A stretch of 64,000 bases of DNA from NCBI GenBank assembly GCA_951230915.1, contig OX579637.1:10602001-10666000 (forward strand), given 5' to 3'. Positions 11,155-22,289 of this stretch are shown here, piece after piece. The DNA comes from Antitrichia curtipendula. Lineage: Eukaryota > Streptophyta > Bryopsida > Hypnales > Leucodontaceae. Made by a program: the position numbers and the translations under genes. Each line of letters starts with the position of its first letter. Positions within the stretch are counted from its first letter, which is position 1. The notes beneath the pieces were generated by a model. That model saw only the letters and a list, made by a program, of their open reading frames with translations, had not been told where the DNA came from and ran no database searches.

Positions 11155-12200
11155 TCAATCAAATTCATAAGGGTCCGTCTGTAGTACCTGAGCAGATTCA
11201 ACCTCCTGCTGGTCAGATTGCCTCGACTCGATGATGGCTACATCATCCTGCGGCACTTCCTCATCGTTGCAGACGTCCTCCTTGTTCTCCCCGTAGTCCA
11301 ACCTCTCTTCCAATGAAGTCTCTGAATCCAGCACCAGGAGAGGAGCAGCGGCGGACTCGCGAACGACTTGTTCCATGACTGAAGGCCCAGTTGGGCCGAT
11401 ATCAACGGCCAAAGGTAGGACCTCTTGTCCAGCGATATCCTTGACTTGATGAGGTCTATCAGAATCCACTACCTCATAGTGTGCCCTTGTAGCGGGATCC
11501 GCTTCGCATTTATCTTTGACTCGAGGATCAGCTAGATCAATTGCGCCAGCACCCTGTAGAGTTGTATCGAGAACCCCGGAGGTACTTATATCAATCACCT
11601 CGTGACTAGAGGGAGAATTGACTCCCTCATCCTCGATTCGAGGAGGAGCAAGGCTGATGACGCATTTATCCATTACTCGGGGATCACATGTCGTGGGCAA
11701 TGACTCAGGAAGACTCATCACGGGTGATTGCTCCATCAAAGACACTAGTGCAAGCTGCTACGAGACCACCGGAACTGAGTCAGGGAGCACAAGGGAGCCT
11801 GCCGACCATGCGGATATTGTTGCGATCAACTTCGTTAACTGAGACTCCAAGTAAGGGATTTTGGCATTTGACTCCTGCTGGACCTTGTTGATTTTGGCAT
11901 TTGCTGCCTGAGTGCTTGCTAAAGCCTCAGCGAGTACTTTCTTCTTCTCCTCCCTTGCTTGGTGTCTAGCTATCCTCCGCTTCCGTGCCTCTTCATGGTG
12001 AGTCCACCAATCTCCCTCAATCTTGACCTTGCCATCCATTTTAACTTTAGGCTTTGTCTCGGGTTTCTCCGGCATTCCCACCGTATCGTCTTCATCAGAG
12101 GACCGTGGCATATCGAGCTTGTCATTGTCACTAATTACAATGGTGACACTCGATCCTTTTGCCTTCGACGACTATGCCTGAGACGCGATCTGCTGCTCAT
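11155..12200 (-). pseudogene. Coiled-coil and palindrome-derived repeat region of HAD protein
   Basis: One minus-strand frame runs through TAGs at about 12,172 and 11,757. It encodes an acidic lead (PRSSDEDDTVGMPEKPETK), a charged coiled coil (HHEEARKRRIARHQAREEKKK onward to about 11,800) and then an acidic linker with a recurrent P-R-V-x-D-K peptide (DPRVMDKC, PPRIEDEG, DPRVKDKC, PHQVKDIA). Each peptide copy is the translation of a TATCCTCGA-type palindrome in the DNA. The equivalent coiled-coil region in element A is at 50.23-50.94 kb and is also Pro/Ser-rich. No known domain is recognised. It may mediate multimerisation. Confidence 0.5.
11216..11690. repeat. B-type palindromes embedded in coding sequence
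   Basis: Five degenerate copies of TATCCTCGANTCGAGGATA lie at about 11,216-11,237, 11,434-11,453, 11,510-11,530, 11,624-11,650 and 11,666-11,690, for example TTTATCTTTGACTCGAGGAT. All fall inside the reading frame and four are read in the same phase, giving PRVKDK-like peptides. Two more are at about 9,078-9,105 and 9,216-9,240. Confidence 0.65.
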
Positions 12201-12785
12201 CTGGAGCATCGCAGTCCTGTACTCTGTTGAAATCCTAGGGACCACTATATGTGGGACCTATCTGCCCGACTCCCCCAGGATTTTGATGTGCTTGAGGATG
12301 TCGTTGCTCTTCAAACTCGGTGTCTGTCTTGATATCTTCATCATTAGCTGGCTGGGCCTGAGATGCAGCGGGTTGTTGTCGACATGCAGTCGACTGCGAT
12401 TGGGCTTTGGCCGGAAGAGCAGACGTGTTCAGCCACGCAAGAATCTGGAAAGTGTTAGTCCCAAACTCATCAATACCCACAACGCCAGGATCACCTGTTA
12501 GTTGTGGATTGACGGACTCCGATTCTCGCTGTCTAGAAGTTGGGCCATCCTCGGGTGATTCGTAGGTAGACGGCGGAGAAGGGGGCGAGATAGAGTTGAT
12601 TACCGACAAAATTTGGCTAGGTCACTTTTGATACCCCAAAGAGTACGGTGAGTTCGAGAACATGAAATCATTCTCGTCCATTCTATCTGCCACGGAAGCA
12701 ATCTTGGAGTATCCCTTAGCCTCGTTCCATTTCGCAAACCCACAAAAGAATGCCCCAAACATCTGAACCAAGCAACAAGACTGAT
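12201..12785 (-). pseudogene. MFGAFF exon and Pro-rich linker of HAD protein
   Basis: After a likely acceptor (GTTCAG) the frame reads MFGAFFCGFAKWNEAKGYSK, then MDENDFMFSNSPYSLGYQK, matching MFGAFFNGF and FMFSNSPYSLLYEK at 56.46 kb. A TGA at about 12,616 interrupts it, and the frame continues into SPPSPPSTYESPEDGPTSRQ, which also aligns with the 56.7 kb copy (SPPSPPIVLESP). The linker is rich in Gln, Pro and Ala. The intron upstream (12,786-12,983) carries a degenerate B-type palindrome at about 12,832-12,852, at the same place as in the other two copies. Confidence 0.6.
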
Positions 12786-12983
12786 TAGGACCATCAATGG
12801 TCTGCGCGGACTACCAGAAAAACCATCACAGATATCATCGGCTTGAAGATAGTGCATGCATGTAGCGAGGACGTTCTGAGGGACTACGACGGACTAAATG
12901 TGGACTTCTACACAGAAAGTCCTAGAACTATCATTGAGTCGGTTTATTACAATAGGAGGAAATGAGACTAACCCTTGCAGCCA

Positions 12984-14265
12984 GCATGAACTATGGCCAG
13001 CAGAAGATACCGAGAACGTTGTCGTTTGGCTTCGCAAAATCATGGAGGATTTGGAGGTAGAACTCCATCCTGAGTTCAGTTGCGTTGATCCTCCACTTTG
13101 CTTTGGTGTTCTTGGACACCTCAGTATAATACTGGCAGTTGGCGGGAGTTTCATACTCCTTCTAAACTAACTCTCGGGTAGAAGCGGTAAACTCGTTGTC
13201 CTTCTTGAAAAGGAAGAGCAAGGGAACATCCTCTACTACGCCGCGGTTAGTGCAGTTTCTTAGCATATCAACTTTGGCCTATACGTAGGACGACTCAACG
13301 CAGTCGTAGTCTTTTAGCTTGGAGGCCGCCAATTTCTTTGAAGCCTTCACGTCGGCGTCCTCTCGCAAAATGAAGAGCCAAACAAGGGGTTCTGTCATTT
13401 TGGGCTCTAGCTTCTCTAAGAGAAATCTCAGCATGGTATCCACTGCGGCGGCAGACGTGGTCCCCTTTACAATTGGGACCTCCCTTACATCTAATACGGC
13501 AAGATAAATCTCACAGTTTAGATACTGGTAGTGAATGCTTGTCACAAGTGCCTTCACGTCAATATCAATCCCTTTGACCTGCACTCCACCAAGTTGCTCG
13601 GGAAGACGATACTTCAGTTTCATAAACTGGGTGAACATGTGGTCAACCTCAAGGAAGAGCTTAATCATGTTCTTCGCCCGTTTGGTCCACGCGTTGTTTT
13701 GAAGCCTTTTCTTGAAGAATTTGTTCTTCGGGTGTAAAATAAGGAAATCCCATGTAGCGGATGTGAACCTGTGCCTCGCTTTCCAGGACTTCCATTTCTC
13801 CTCATTTAAGTCGCCTCCACTTCCTGTAAAGTCGAGGCTAGGTTTTATGGCCATCAACTCCTACCGAACGACTTTCTTCCTCTTCCTTCATTCGACCCAG
13901 TCCACTGCAGTCATGTTGTCTGTGACAAGGATTTTTGTTTTGGCCAAGGACACCTTTGGGTATTTACATTTTTGGTTCGGTGTTTCGCCGAGCAGGTGCT
14001 GTGCAAAAACTCCAAAGTCTATATCCGTGAAATGGCCGCAATGTCGGAAGAACTCCTTCCTCAAGGACATTGACTTCCTTTTGAACCCTTTGATCTCATT
14101 GAATTTCTTCCCAGATATGGGTTCAATGAGCTCGCCCTTGGATTATTTCTGCAAAAACCTTTCCCAAAAGTCCAAAAGGTCATCCGGCAGCGTCATAATC
14201 TGGATTTCGTTCTTCAAATTCGCAGGGCCTTTCACACTTGCGCTGTCCTTTTCTGGATTACAAAT
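12984..14265 (-). pseudogene. Central conserved region of HAD-element protein
   Basis: The frame reads NLKNEIQIMTLP, DFWERFLQK, KSMSLRKEFFRHCGHFTDID, FAQHLLGETPN, a DWVE..RKRKK segment, KWKSWKARHRFTSATWDFL, VLDVREVP, LEKLEPKMTEPLVWLF and KNTKAKWRINATELRMEFYL. It aligns with both 48.5-49.8 kb and 55.4-56.3 kb. In-frame stops at about 14,150, 13,873, 13,854, 13,278, 13,170 and 12,995 break it without frameshifts. The paralogous residues at those sites are Tyr, Arg, Lys, Gln, Lys and Lys. No named domain is recognised. The N-terminal part is missing because satellite DNA begins at about 14,266. Confidence 0.6.
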
Positions 14266-15459
14266 TAGTTGCCAATTAGTTGGCCTTTGACTTCAAATCC
14301 ATAGACGCATTCAAGGACTCCCCTATTTTTTTGAATTTGGTCATGGAACATCAATGAAATGGACCTTCGCCCTGAAATCTAAAAATAATAAATCCTAAAT
14401 GCAAAAAGAAGTCTACGTACAAAGAGAGGTTTTACATGTACAAGTTGCCGATTAGCTAGACTTTGATTTCAAATCCATGGACGCATTCAAGGACTCTCCT
14501 ATTTTTTAGAATTTGGTCATGGAACTTCAAAAAAACGAACCTTGTCCTAAATCCTAAAAATAATAAATCCTATATGCAACAAAAGAAGTCCACATACAAG
14601 GAGAGATTTTACATGTATAAGTTGCCAATTAGCTAGACTTTGATTTCAAGTCCATAGACGCATTCAAATAATCCCTTGTTTTTGTGAATTTGGTCATGGA
14701 ACTTCAAAGGAATAGACCTTCCCCTGAATTTTAAAAATAATAAATCCTATATGCAACGAAAGAAGTCTACCTACAAGGAAAGGTTTAACATGTACAAGTG
14801 GCCAATTAGCTAGACTTTGATTTCAAATTCATGGACGCATTCAAATAATCCCCTATTTTTTTGTATTTGGTCATAGGACTTCGAAGAAACAAACCTTGTC
14901 CTAAATTCTGAAAATAATAAATCCTAATTGAACAAAAGAAGTCCACGTACAAGGAGAGGTTTTACATGTACAAGTTTCCAATTAGCTACCCTTTGATTTC
15001 AAATCCATGGACGCATTCAAATAATCCCCTATTTCTTTTGAATTTGGTCATGAAACTTCAAAGAAACGAACCTTGCCCTAAATTTTTTAAATAATAAATC
15101 CTAAATGGACAGAAGAAGTCCATGTACAAGGAGAGATTTTACATGTACAAGTGGCCAATTAGCTAGACTTTGATTTCAAATCTATGGACGCATTCAATTA
15201 ATCCCCTATTTCTTTTGAATTTGGTCATAGGACTTCGAAGAAACGAACCTTGCCCTGAAATCTAAAAATAATAAATCCTAAATGCACAAAATAAGTCCAT
15301 GCATAATGAGAGGTTTGACATGTACAAGTTGCCAATTAGCTACCCTTTGATTTCAAATCTATAGACGCATTTAAAGAATCCCCTATTTCTTTTGAATTTG
15401 GCCATAGAACTTCAAAGAAACGGACCTTGTATAAATTCTAGAAATATTAAATCCGATAT
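14266..15459. repeat. 177-bp tandem satellite, array 1
   Basis: About 6.7 monomers. The anchor ACATGTACAAGTTGCCAATT recurs at 14,434, 14,611, 14,788, 14,964, 15,141 and 15,318, so the period is 176-177. Monomers share GATTTCAAATCCATGGACGC and ATAATAAATCCTA blocks. The array breaks off mid-monomer at AAATCCGATAT, where element T begins, and resumes in phase at 26,064. Confidence 0.9.
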
Positions 15460-15491
15460 GGGTAGATGCATGGTTGAGTGGACCAAAATCC
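15460..15491 (+). repeat. Left terminal inverted repeat of element T
   Basis: About 31 bases starting GGGTAGATGCATGGTTGAGT and continuing GGACCAAAAT. It pairs with the right end with about three mismatches. Confidence 0.85.
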
Positions 15492-16233
15492 TTGTCACAT
15501 TGACGTTTTCAGAGACCTCCTCTCATTGCAAGCCCTATTGCATATAATAAGAAATGTTTTTTTAGAATTATTATTCATACTCTTCATTCTATACATGGTT
15601 GCTTAGGAAACCACATAATTAATTTTGAGAAAATGAATCACATGAAGTGTAGGGGGACTTTTGTAAGGATTATTATGGATTGTCACAATGTCAACACCAT
15701 GTGTTTAAGCTTCTTTTTTATATGCATGGATTTCTATAAGTAAAAAAAGGGACTCTCTAATACATAGATATCATAATAAGGTTTCTAAATTGATGTTTCA
15801 TATATCATTCATGTATTGCATTTGTGAGTTAGGGACTTTTTTTATGTCTGGAATGATATAGATCTTAAAATGTCCCTACCAAAGTCTTACTATATTATTT
15901 TTTGATTTTTTTTTTGGCTAATCCCATTGGTTTAGGATCCTACAGATGGGTGTGTTTCTCAATGGAACATTACACAAGAATGGGGGTTGGTGGAAACATT
16001 CAGTTCCCTGGACTTTAGGCACTTACAGGTTTCCGAAGGTGACGTGGCTGAGATGAGTTAGCAAACTGTACGTGGTCTTCATCTTGCCTTGGACAAATTG
16101 CATTAAGGGCTTTGGGTTTAGCACAGGGGTTAGGGTTTGGAGATTAGCGGTACTAAAGTTTCTCTCTTTGATTGCTGCGTGCGATTGCTCTGTGACGCAA
16201 GTGCTCATTTTCTTCAAGGTTTTAGGGTAGGGT
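15492..16233. other. 5' flank of the element T transposase gene
   Basis: AT-rich with no long frame. From about 16,100 it turns GC-richer with GGGTTTAGCAC and TTAGGGTTTGG telo-box-like motifs just before the first frame, which resembles a plant promoter/leader. No clear TATA box chosen. Confidence 0.35.
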
Positions 16234-17072
16234 TTGGGCTTTGTGATGCGCGTGGTAAGAGAGGGTTGGCAGATGGCTAATGCTCGGGATGCCCAAAGAC
16301 GCAGCGGAGTCATTAGAGTAGGGCCGCAAGATCGAGAGAGAAACTTAGAAGACAAGAGGGCTAGGGATAGAGAATGGCAGAGGTTGAGTCGAGTTCGGAA
16401 GATAATCAGAGAGGGAGAAGAGAGGGTGGCTTAGGGTAGAGAGGCAAGTCGATTACCACGATGCTCTTCAAGTACTAGGTCAAGTGTTGTAGAATGCTCT
16501 ACAAGGGATAGAGATGTTAGAAGGGCTGCATCTGCAATTATAGCTTCAATGACAAAAGAGATAGGCCAGTTTCCCGGTCAGAAGGTGAGGGAGTTAGTTT
16601 TACGCAAAGTGTGGGAACACCCTCTTTCAAATTTTGTCTTGCTAAAAGAGCTGCGGACGGGAAGCGTTGGACAACATGAAATATTGTCTGGGCTGGTGCA
16701 ATCCCTTGATGAGGTTAAGCAGTCGAAGAGCAGGGCCCAGCTCGTAACAAAGCACGCCATCTTGACAGCAGTGGTAGGTTCGAGGAGAGGCGGCTCAATG
16801 CGGAAGAAGGCACGATTACTTGGTATTCACCACCGAAATGTGTCAGCTGCAATTTCCAGATGGTGCAAGATGGACTAGGCCGAGACGTTCCACTGGGTGC
16901 TGTTGGTGCGGAAGGTTTGGGTGGACGTCCTTAGTACAAAAACAAAGAATGCTGTGATCTCATGGTGGATATCACAGACGAGGATGAGCCCAAACCGAAA
17001 AGAAGTGGCAAAGAAGCGAATTGGGGGAGGGCTGTACAAAGAGAAGCCAACGCAATACTTGCTGGAAACTCA
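16234..17072 (+). pseudogene. Element T transposase-like gene, 5' exon
   Basis: This is a continuous frame interrupted by TAG at 16,432-16,434 and 16,876-16,878. It starts with a basic Arg-rich stretch (RDREWQRLSRVRKIIREGEE). Later it contains GSMRKKARLLGIHHRNVSAA, which looks like a helix-turn-helix DNA-binding segment. KNAVISWWISQTRMSPNRKE then ends at a splice donor CTCAG|GTGAGG near 17,072. This W..xT.VSPN(R/K)K..V arrangement upstream of the DDE-like exon is what I expect from the wider transposon family found in plants and animals, recalled and not checked. The exon pairs with 18,331-20,250. Confidence 0.6.
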
Positions 17073-18330
17073 GGTGAGGATTGTAGGTCTTTGGCAACAC
17101 TGTGGCTGCTGTCGCCATTAGCTGATCTGCATTTTCCTTTGCCTTAGGATTCATTGCTTTAGGGCTTAGGGTTGTTTCTGCCCCTCACGGTTTCTTGCTT
17201 GAGGTTTGCAGGCGTATATGCGATTTTCAAACATCTTTGATAATTCAAGATTTAGGGTTTAGGGTTCTTACTTACTTTGGAGTTACGGTAATGTGGACCA
17301 TCATTTGCCCGTGCTTAGGGTTTGCAACTACATAGGTGATTTTGAACAGTACTTTGGCTAACACAGAACTTAAGGTCAACAATCTTACACGTACCTTTGG
17401 ATTCATACAGGAAGTGCAGGGTCAGTGTTTGGGCCTGGGGTAGTTGTCTCCAAAGCAATCTAGTGCTGGGGAACTCAATTCATTATTTGAGTGACTCGGA
17501 CTGGAATGCTATAGAAGCAATGGAGAATGTACATACAAATGGACTCCAAGGCCGTGTTACAGATTCGTGACTGTACAGTTAGAAATTTGATTAGTTAGGT
17601 AGTGTACTCCCGTGAATTGCTATGTGTAACTCATGTATTTCAGTAATTGGCTGAAGGACTTCCCTTGATATTCAAGAGGATTGAAGAGATCATGGTGAAA
17701 CTGCAACGGGGTGTATGCAACTGCGGGTGAACTGTATTGGGGTTTGGGGTTAACTTCAGGTGCTCTAGAGGACGCTTAGTGATTGATAGGAAGGTTTAGG
17801 GTACATTAGCTGATTTGGGGTGTAGTTCTTTGACTTCTCTGTCAATGATTGGAACTACTTCTTAAGTTTGGGTAGGGTTTGGGGAGTACCCAGGGACCTT
17901 AGGATAATGATGTTGACCCTTGTCGAATACTTCAGTGATTTTCGATGAGTGCTTTAGCAATTTCAGGTTGTTCAGGGGATGATTACGGGATCACAGCGGG
18001 AGATCTGTGTATATTAGGTGAAACTAGAATGAAGTTCAATGAGAGCTGCGTATAGTAGGTGAAACTACAATGAAGTTCAGAGAGTACTGCATACATTAGG
18101 TGAAACTACAATTCAGTTCAGTGAGTGCTGTGTGTAGTACGTGACATTGCAATGAAGTTCATTGACAAATGCGAACAGTAAGTGGAACTACAATGAATTT
18201 CAGTGAACAGTGACCAGGGCTTTACGGTTTTGGTTCAAGTTCATATACTTTTGCGGTCACACACGGGAGTTCTAGAGCCACTGCCGGTTTAGGCGTGGGC
18301 AGATTCTAATTATGTGGTTGTACTGTGTAG
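17073..18330 (+). other. Intron of the element T transposase gene
   Basis: Bounded by GTGAGG at 17,073 and an acceptor TGTGTAG at 18,330. No coding frame. It contains TTTAGGGTTTAGGGTT near 17,260 and the 41-bp repeats listed separately. Confidence 0.5.
18012..18215 (+). repeat. 41-bp tandem repeat in intron
   Basis: The unit TTAGGTGAAACTACAATGAA..GTTCAGTGAG recurs about five times at 18,016, 18,057, 18,098, 18,139 and 18,181 (period 41-42), with increasing divergence to the right. It lies entirely inside the intron. Confidence 0.75.
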
Positions 18331-20250
18331 ATGGCATTTTTCTTGAGATTCCGCGCTTGCAACCCCACCGTCATTATAGGTAAGAGGATGTTTGATTCCT
18401 TGAGGCCCTGGTATGTAAAAAGATTGAAGGAACGAAATGTTTGTTGCTGCATTTATTATGTGGAGATGGACGAGCTGAGGCAAGGCTTCAACAATATGCG
18501 ACTGAGGTCAGGTATGCACAACACTTTAATTTGCTTTTGTTTTTGCGATGAGGTTTGCCGACCTGAAGGAAACGACGACTGCCAATGCTGTAAAGGGGCA
18601 CTGCTAACGTATGCTGGGACCACTGAATTACAAGAGGCTATATTATGCCCAAAGGATGAGTTCTGTGAGTGGCACAAGAGGAACTGTGTGTATGCTAAGT
18701 GTGATGCGTGCGAAATTGATTTGCTTCCACTGTGCCCGTTGGAGGAGGAAAGGTTGCCCGAGAAAAGGGTACAGTGGAAGTGCTTTTAAATGGTGGATAT
18801 AGTCACGAAGAAAGGAGAGCCCCGGAAGAAGCTACAACTGGTATATAAAGATACTACTTCTGCTGAATTTTTAGCTTACTTCAAGCCTAAGTTGCAATTT
18901 TTTGTGCAATACAGTTTTGTGGCAAGATGGGAGGATCGCCAATTTAGGCAATGTTTGGAAAAAATTTCAAAAGACACAATAGTATCTGTTGTAGATTTTG
19001 CTGAGAATTATTTGTTTCAGATACAAAATGAGGTTCAGTCTATGCATTGGCTTAGTTACCAAGTCACAATTTTGGTGCAAATCTCATTCATGAGGAATCC
19101 TAACACTAACCCAAATGACAACAATTCTAAGACATTGGTGAAGTATCATTTCTACCTTTCAGATGACAAAAAACACGACAGTTACTTTGCCCAACATTGC
19201 CTAATGCTTCACTGGGATAGCTTGGAGGAAAGTGGTTTGAAGCCTAAGAATCACTGGATTTGGTCGGACGAGTGTGCATCCCAATTCAAGTCCCAAATAC
19301 CCTGGTATTTTGTAAGTTGCTATCCCGAGCTTACGGGTGGATGCAATTGTATTTGGAATTTCTTTGGGTCAGGCCACGGTAAGGGACCACATGATGGGGC
19401 TGGTGCGGTTCTTAAGCGCTACATTCGACAGGTAGAGCTAGATCCTCATGGTCCCCAGTTGCAGATTGCAGAAGTTGTTGTGAGACTATTGTAGGAAAAA
19501 TTGAGTGAGCGTTCAGAGACCTCTTACTCCGAGGATAGGCAACTAGTAGACCGCAAATTCTGGCGCATTGACGATGTTGATCGAGAACATCAGTTTGCTT
19601 GTGAAACAGTGAGCGGGACGCAGGATTTGCACTCTGTTCAATCTGTCTCAGCCATGGATGTTCATAAATTACTTGTGAGGAGTCTAGCTTGTTTTTGCAA
19701 TGCTTGTGTTGATGAAAATTGGGGTCATTGTACAAATGTAGAATGGTGTAAGGAGTGGAGAGTAGAGATGCTAAGAATGGATAATGTAGGGTATGTGCAA
19801 GCTAGTATGGAAGAAGCTTTTGTTCTTGAGTTGTGGGATGATTTTGGGACAGATGGGGAGAACTTGGCGTCATGTTTGGAGATTGGGGACAACTTTGCGA
19901 CTAAGGCTGAGGAGGGCAATGAAGAAGGCGTGGACTTCTATCTGTTGGTTTGTTACTTGCAGCCATTTGTTGTGCAGGAGTCTTTCACTTGCCCGTGGGG
20001 AGAGGAATTTTGTGCTGGACAATTGGTTGTTCCAGGACGTTACTATCAGAAGTAGGATACGGGGCCTCAAAATTATGTTTACATGGCAAAGTCTCAAATT
20101 GCTTGTTGCCACGTAGAGGACATAAGGGCACTGAAGTTCCCCATGGTTCCGCAGACGCATAGGGTGCAGGGGAAAGATCCGGTGTATGCATTGGCAGTGG
20201 ACGTAGAGAGTCGAATTAGACAAGCTATGCCAGCCGTTAGCAACTTGTAG
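18331..20250 (+). pseudogene. Element T DDE-type transposase-like gene, main exon
   Basis: This is a 640-codon frame with only TAA at 18,787 and TAG at 19,492 and 20,053 breaking it, and no frameshift. A Cys-rich segment comes first (CFCFCDEVC..CQCCKG, CDACEIDLLPLC). It is followed by SVVDFAENYLFQIQNEVQSM (about 18,985-19,045), the HWIWSDECASQFKSQIPW block (about 19,255-19,305) and GSGHGKGPHDGAGAVLKRYI (about 19,368-19,427). These look like the D, D and final acidic/His blocks of a DDE nuclease. A second Cys/His cluster (CFCNACVDENWGHCTNVEWC, about 19,690-19,750) probably binds zinc. It is very likely the transposase of element T, now inactive unless stops are bypassed. Confidence 0.68.
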
Positions 20251-22289
20251 CGGTAGTTGCAGCAATATTTGTGGATGCCACACTAGGGCATCCATTGTGA
20301 GTAGACTTAGAGCTAAATTTAAGTTAGGCAAGCTATAGGAAGCATGTATACCTTTTAAAAAAAATTAAAACAGCATCTGTGGATGCTCATGTCATTGCTT
20401 TTTTTATAATTGAAATAGCATTTGTGGATGCTTAGCGAATATATGTTGCCTTCTTTTCATGTCTGTGCACTTGCCCGAAATCAACAATTGCATTATACTT
20501 TGAATTCTCAGTTAAGGCAATCGCCCCTTACTATAACTCAAGGAAAATCCATGAGTTCTGGTTCAAAAACCCACCTCCAATGCAATAATTACTCCTATAG
20601 TGCTGCCAAGCTCTGAGCTGTAAATCCGCCCTTCCCAAGAAATCGGAAGTAGGTGAATTCCCCGCCACAGGAAATCACAACTCATTGAACTCCAGCCAGA
20701 AGGAATCCGAAGACAGGGAATCCCAAGTGACCGTAGTGAAGGCAATTTCTGTTTCAGGCTGTAGGTTTAGGGTTTAGGGTTTGGAGTTAGGTTCTATCTT
20801 TTAGGGTCTCCAAATTTAGTTTGGGAGTTAACTGGGTGATGTGCCATTTTATGAATTTAATCTTGAAGGGGATAATTCCATTTTTTTTTTCATTTCCATA
20901 TTTCTTTCCACAACATGGATGGGTCTCTAAATTTAGTTTGGGAGTTAATTGGGTGATGTGTCATTTTATGAATTTAATCTTGAAATGGAGACTATGCCAT
21001 AGATGTCCTACACTAGAGATGTTTACAACATAGAGTTGAAAGTCATACACTTTTTTTATAGGCCTATTTTATTTCTTTTTTGGTATTTGTACAAAATATA
21101 TTAGTAAGTCATGTCATTCTAGTACAAAATATATATATGTACATGAACACTATAGTGTCATCAAAACTCAAAGATGTCAACATGTAAAAACTACATAGAC
21201 AAATGGAAAGTGCCAATCACAATTAATTGTGGTTACCCAGTTTCCACATGTCTTAGTAGTTGTAAGCCCTTACCAAGTCCATACTCTTATAGGAATCCAT
21301 GTTGGCCCCACCAATCGTTATGGGATCAAAAAATAGTGAAACTCTAAGAATGGGGAACTCAAAGAAATTATGGGGTTCAAGGAATAAAATGTAATTTGCA
21401 CAACATTTGGATTCAATGTACATGTCACATTCCCCCTCAATCTTTAGAAATCCATAAATTCAATTTCACAAAAAGGTTCCCAAAGACTAATGATCAGTTC
21501 CAACCACGGTTTAACCCCGGTTGGTACATCTCATTGGTCTTTGGACATGCTTAAGCATCTTTTCAAAATCTTTGTATAGTAGCTCATTAAGCCTCCACCC
21601 AACATTATGGGACAAGCTTCATAGGGCAGGTTGTAGTCCTATGTACATGTGTATCCTTAACATATTTTCTAAAAATTCCCCACATGTTTATCCAGAAAAT
21701 CTTATATTAATTTATATAATTCGGGAGACCAATGGTTGTGGGGCAGTTTACTAGTCCCCATTTTACACACTTAAGTTAATTGGCTTCTAGAATAAGCTCT
21801 GTTCACCTACTTTAAAATGTGATGAGGCATAGTTAGGTGGCTTATAAAAAAAAATAGTTGATTGTAGACGTCTCATGCCATTTAGGGTCTTGTCAATTAA
21901 ATAACTGAATTACATTTGAACATGAACCGAGGTGCCATTTCATAACATACCAAGGTTTGAAAAAATTACAGTCATGCTTCTGGACCCCTTCCACCTTTGA
22001 GTACCTGGTCAATTAAATGAGAGAATTACAGATGAATATGGAAGCTCCATTACCATTTACTTGATTCAGAAATACTGAAGTGGGCATATTCACCGTCTCA
22101 TGACATTGAGTACAACGCAGTTATTTTGTTCACAAATTCGCTTCACACAACGCTGGATCTGAGCACAACATTCAGTAGAATGAATGCTTTCAAGTGCAAA
22201 TGAGCTTCCAAGGCGGACTCACAAACTGGGAGCAAATTCTGAATTCTTACATTGAAGTTGAACTTCTTTACACAACATGCTCTCCGAGA
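20251..22289. other. Intergenic region of element T
   Basis: No gene seen. It holds a TTTAGGGTTTAGGGTTTGG telomere-like stretch at about 20,765-20,785 and a ~117-bp tandem duplication (next entry). From about 21,000 to 22,289 I see nothing further that I can support. Confidence 0.4.
20800..20992 (+). repeat. 117-bp tandem duplication, partial
   Basis: TTAGTTTGGGAGTTAACTGG and the following GTGATGTGCCATTTTATGAA recur about 117 bases later with few changes (GTTAATTGG, TGTCATT). About 1.6 copies are present. Confidence 0.7.

Noticed and set aside
13712..14290. 192-codon open frame on the plus strand
   Set aside because: It overlaps the minus-strand HAD-element region that aligns with two other copies; the plus frame has no similarity to anything else in the window.
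20760..20785. Interstitial telomere array
   Set aside because: Only two or three TTTAGGG units with degenerate neighbours; too short for a telomere relic and common in plant leaders and introns.
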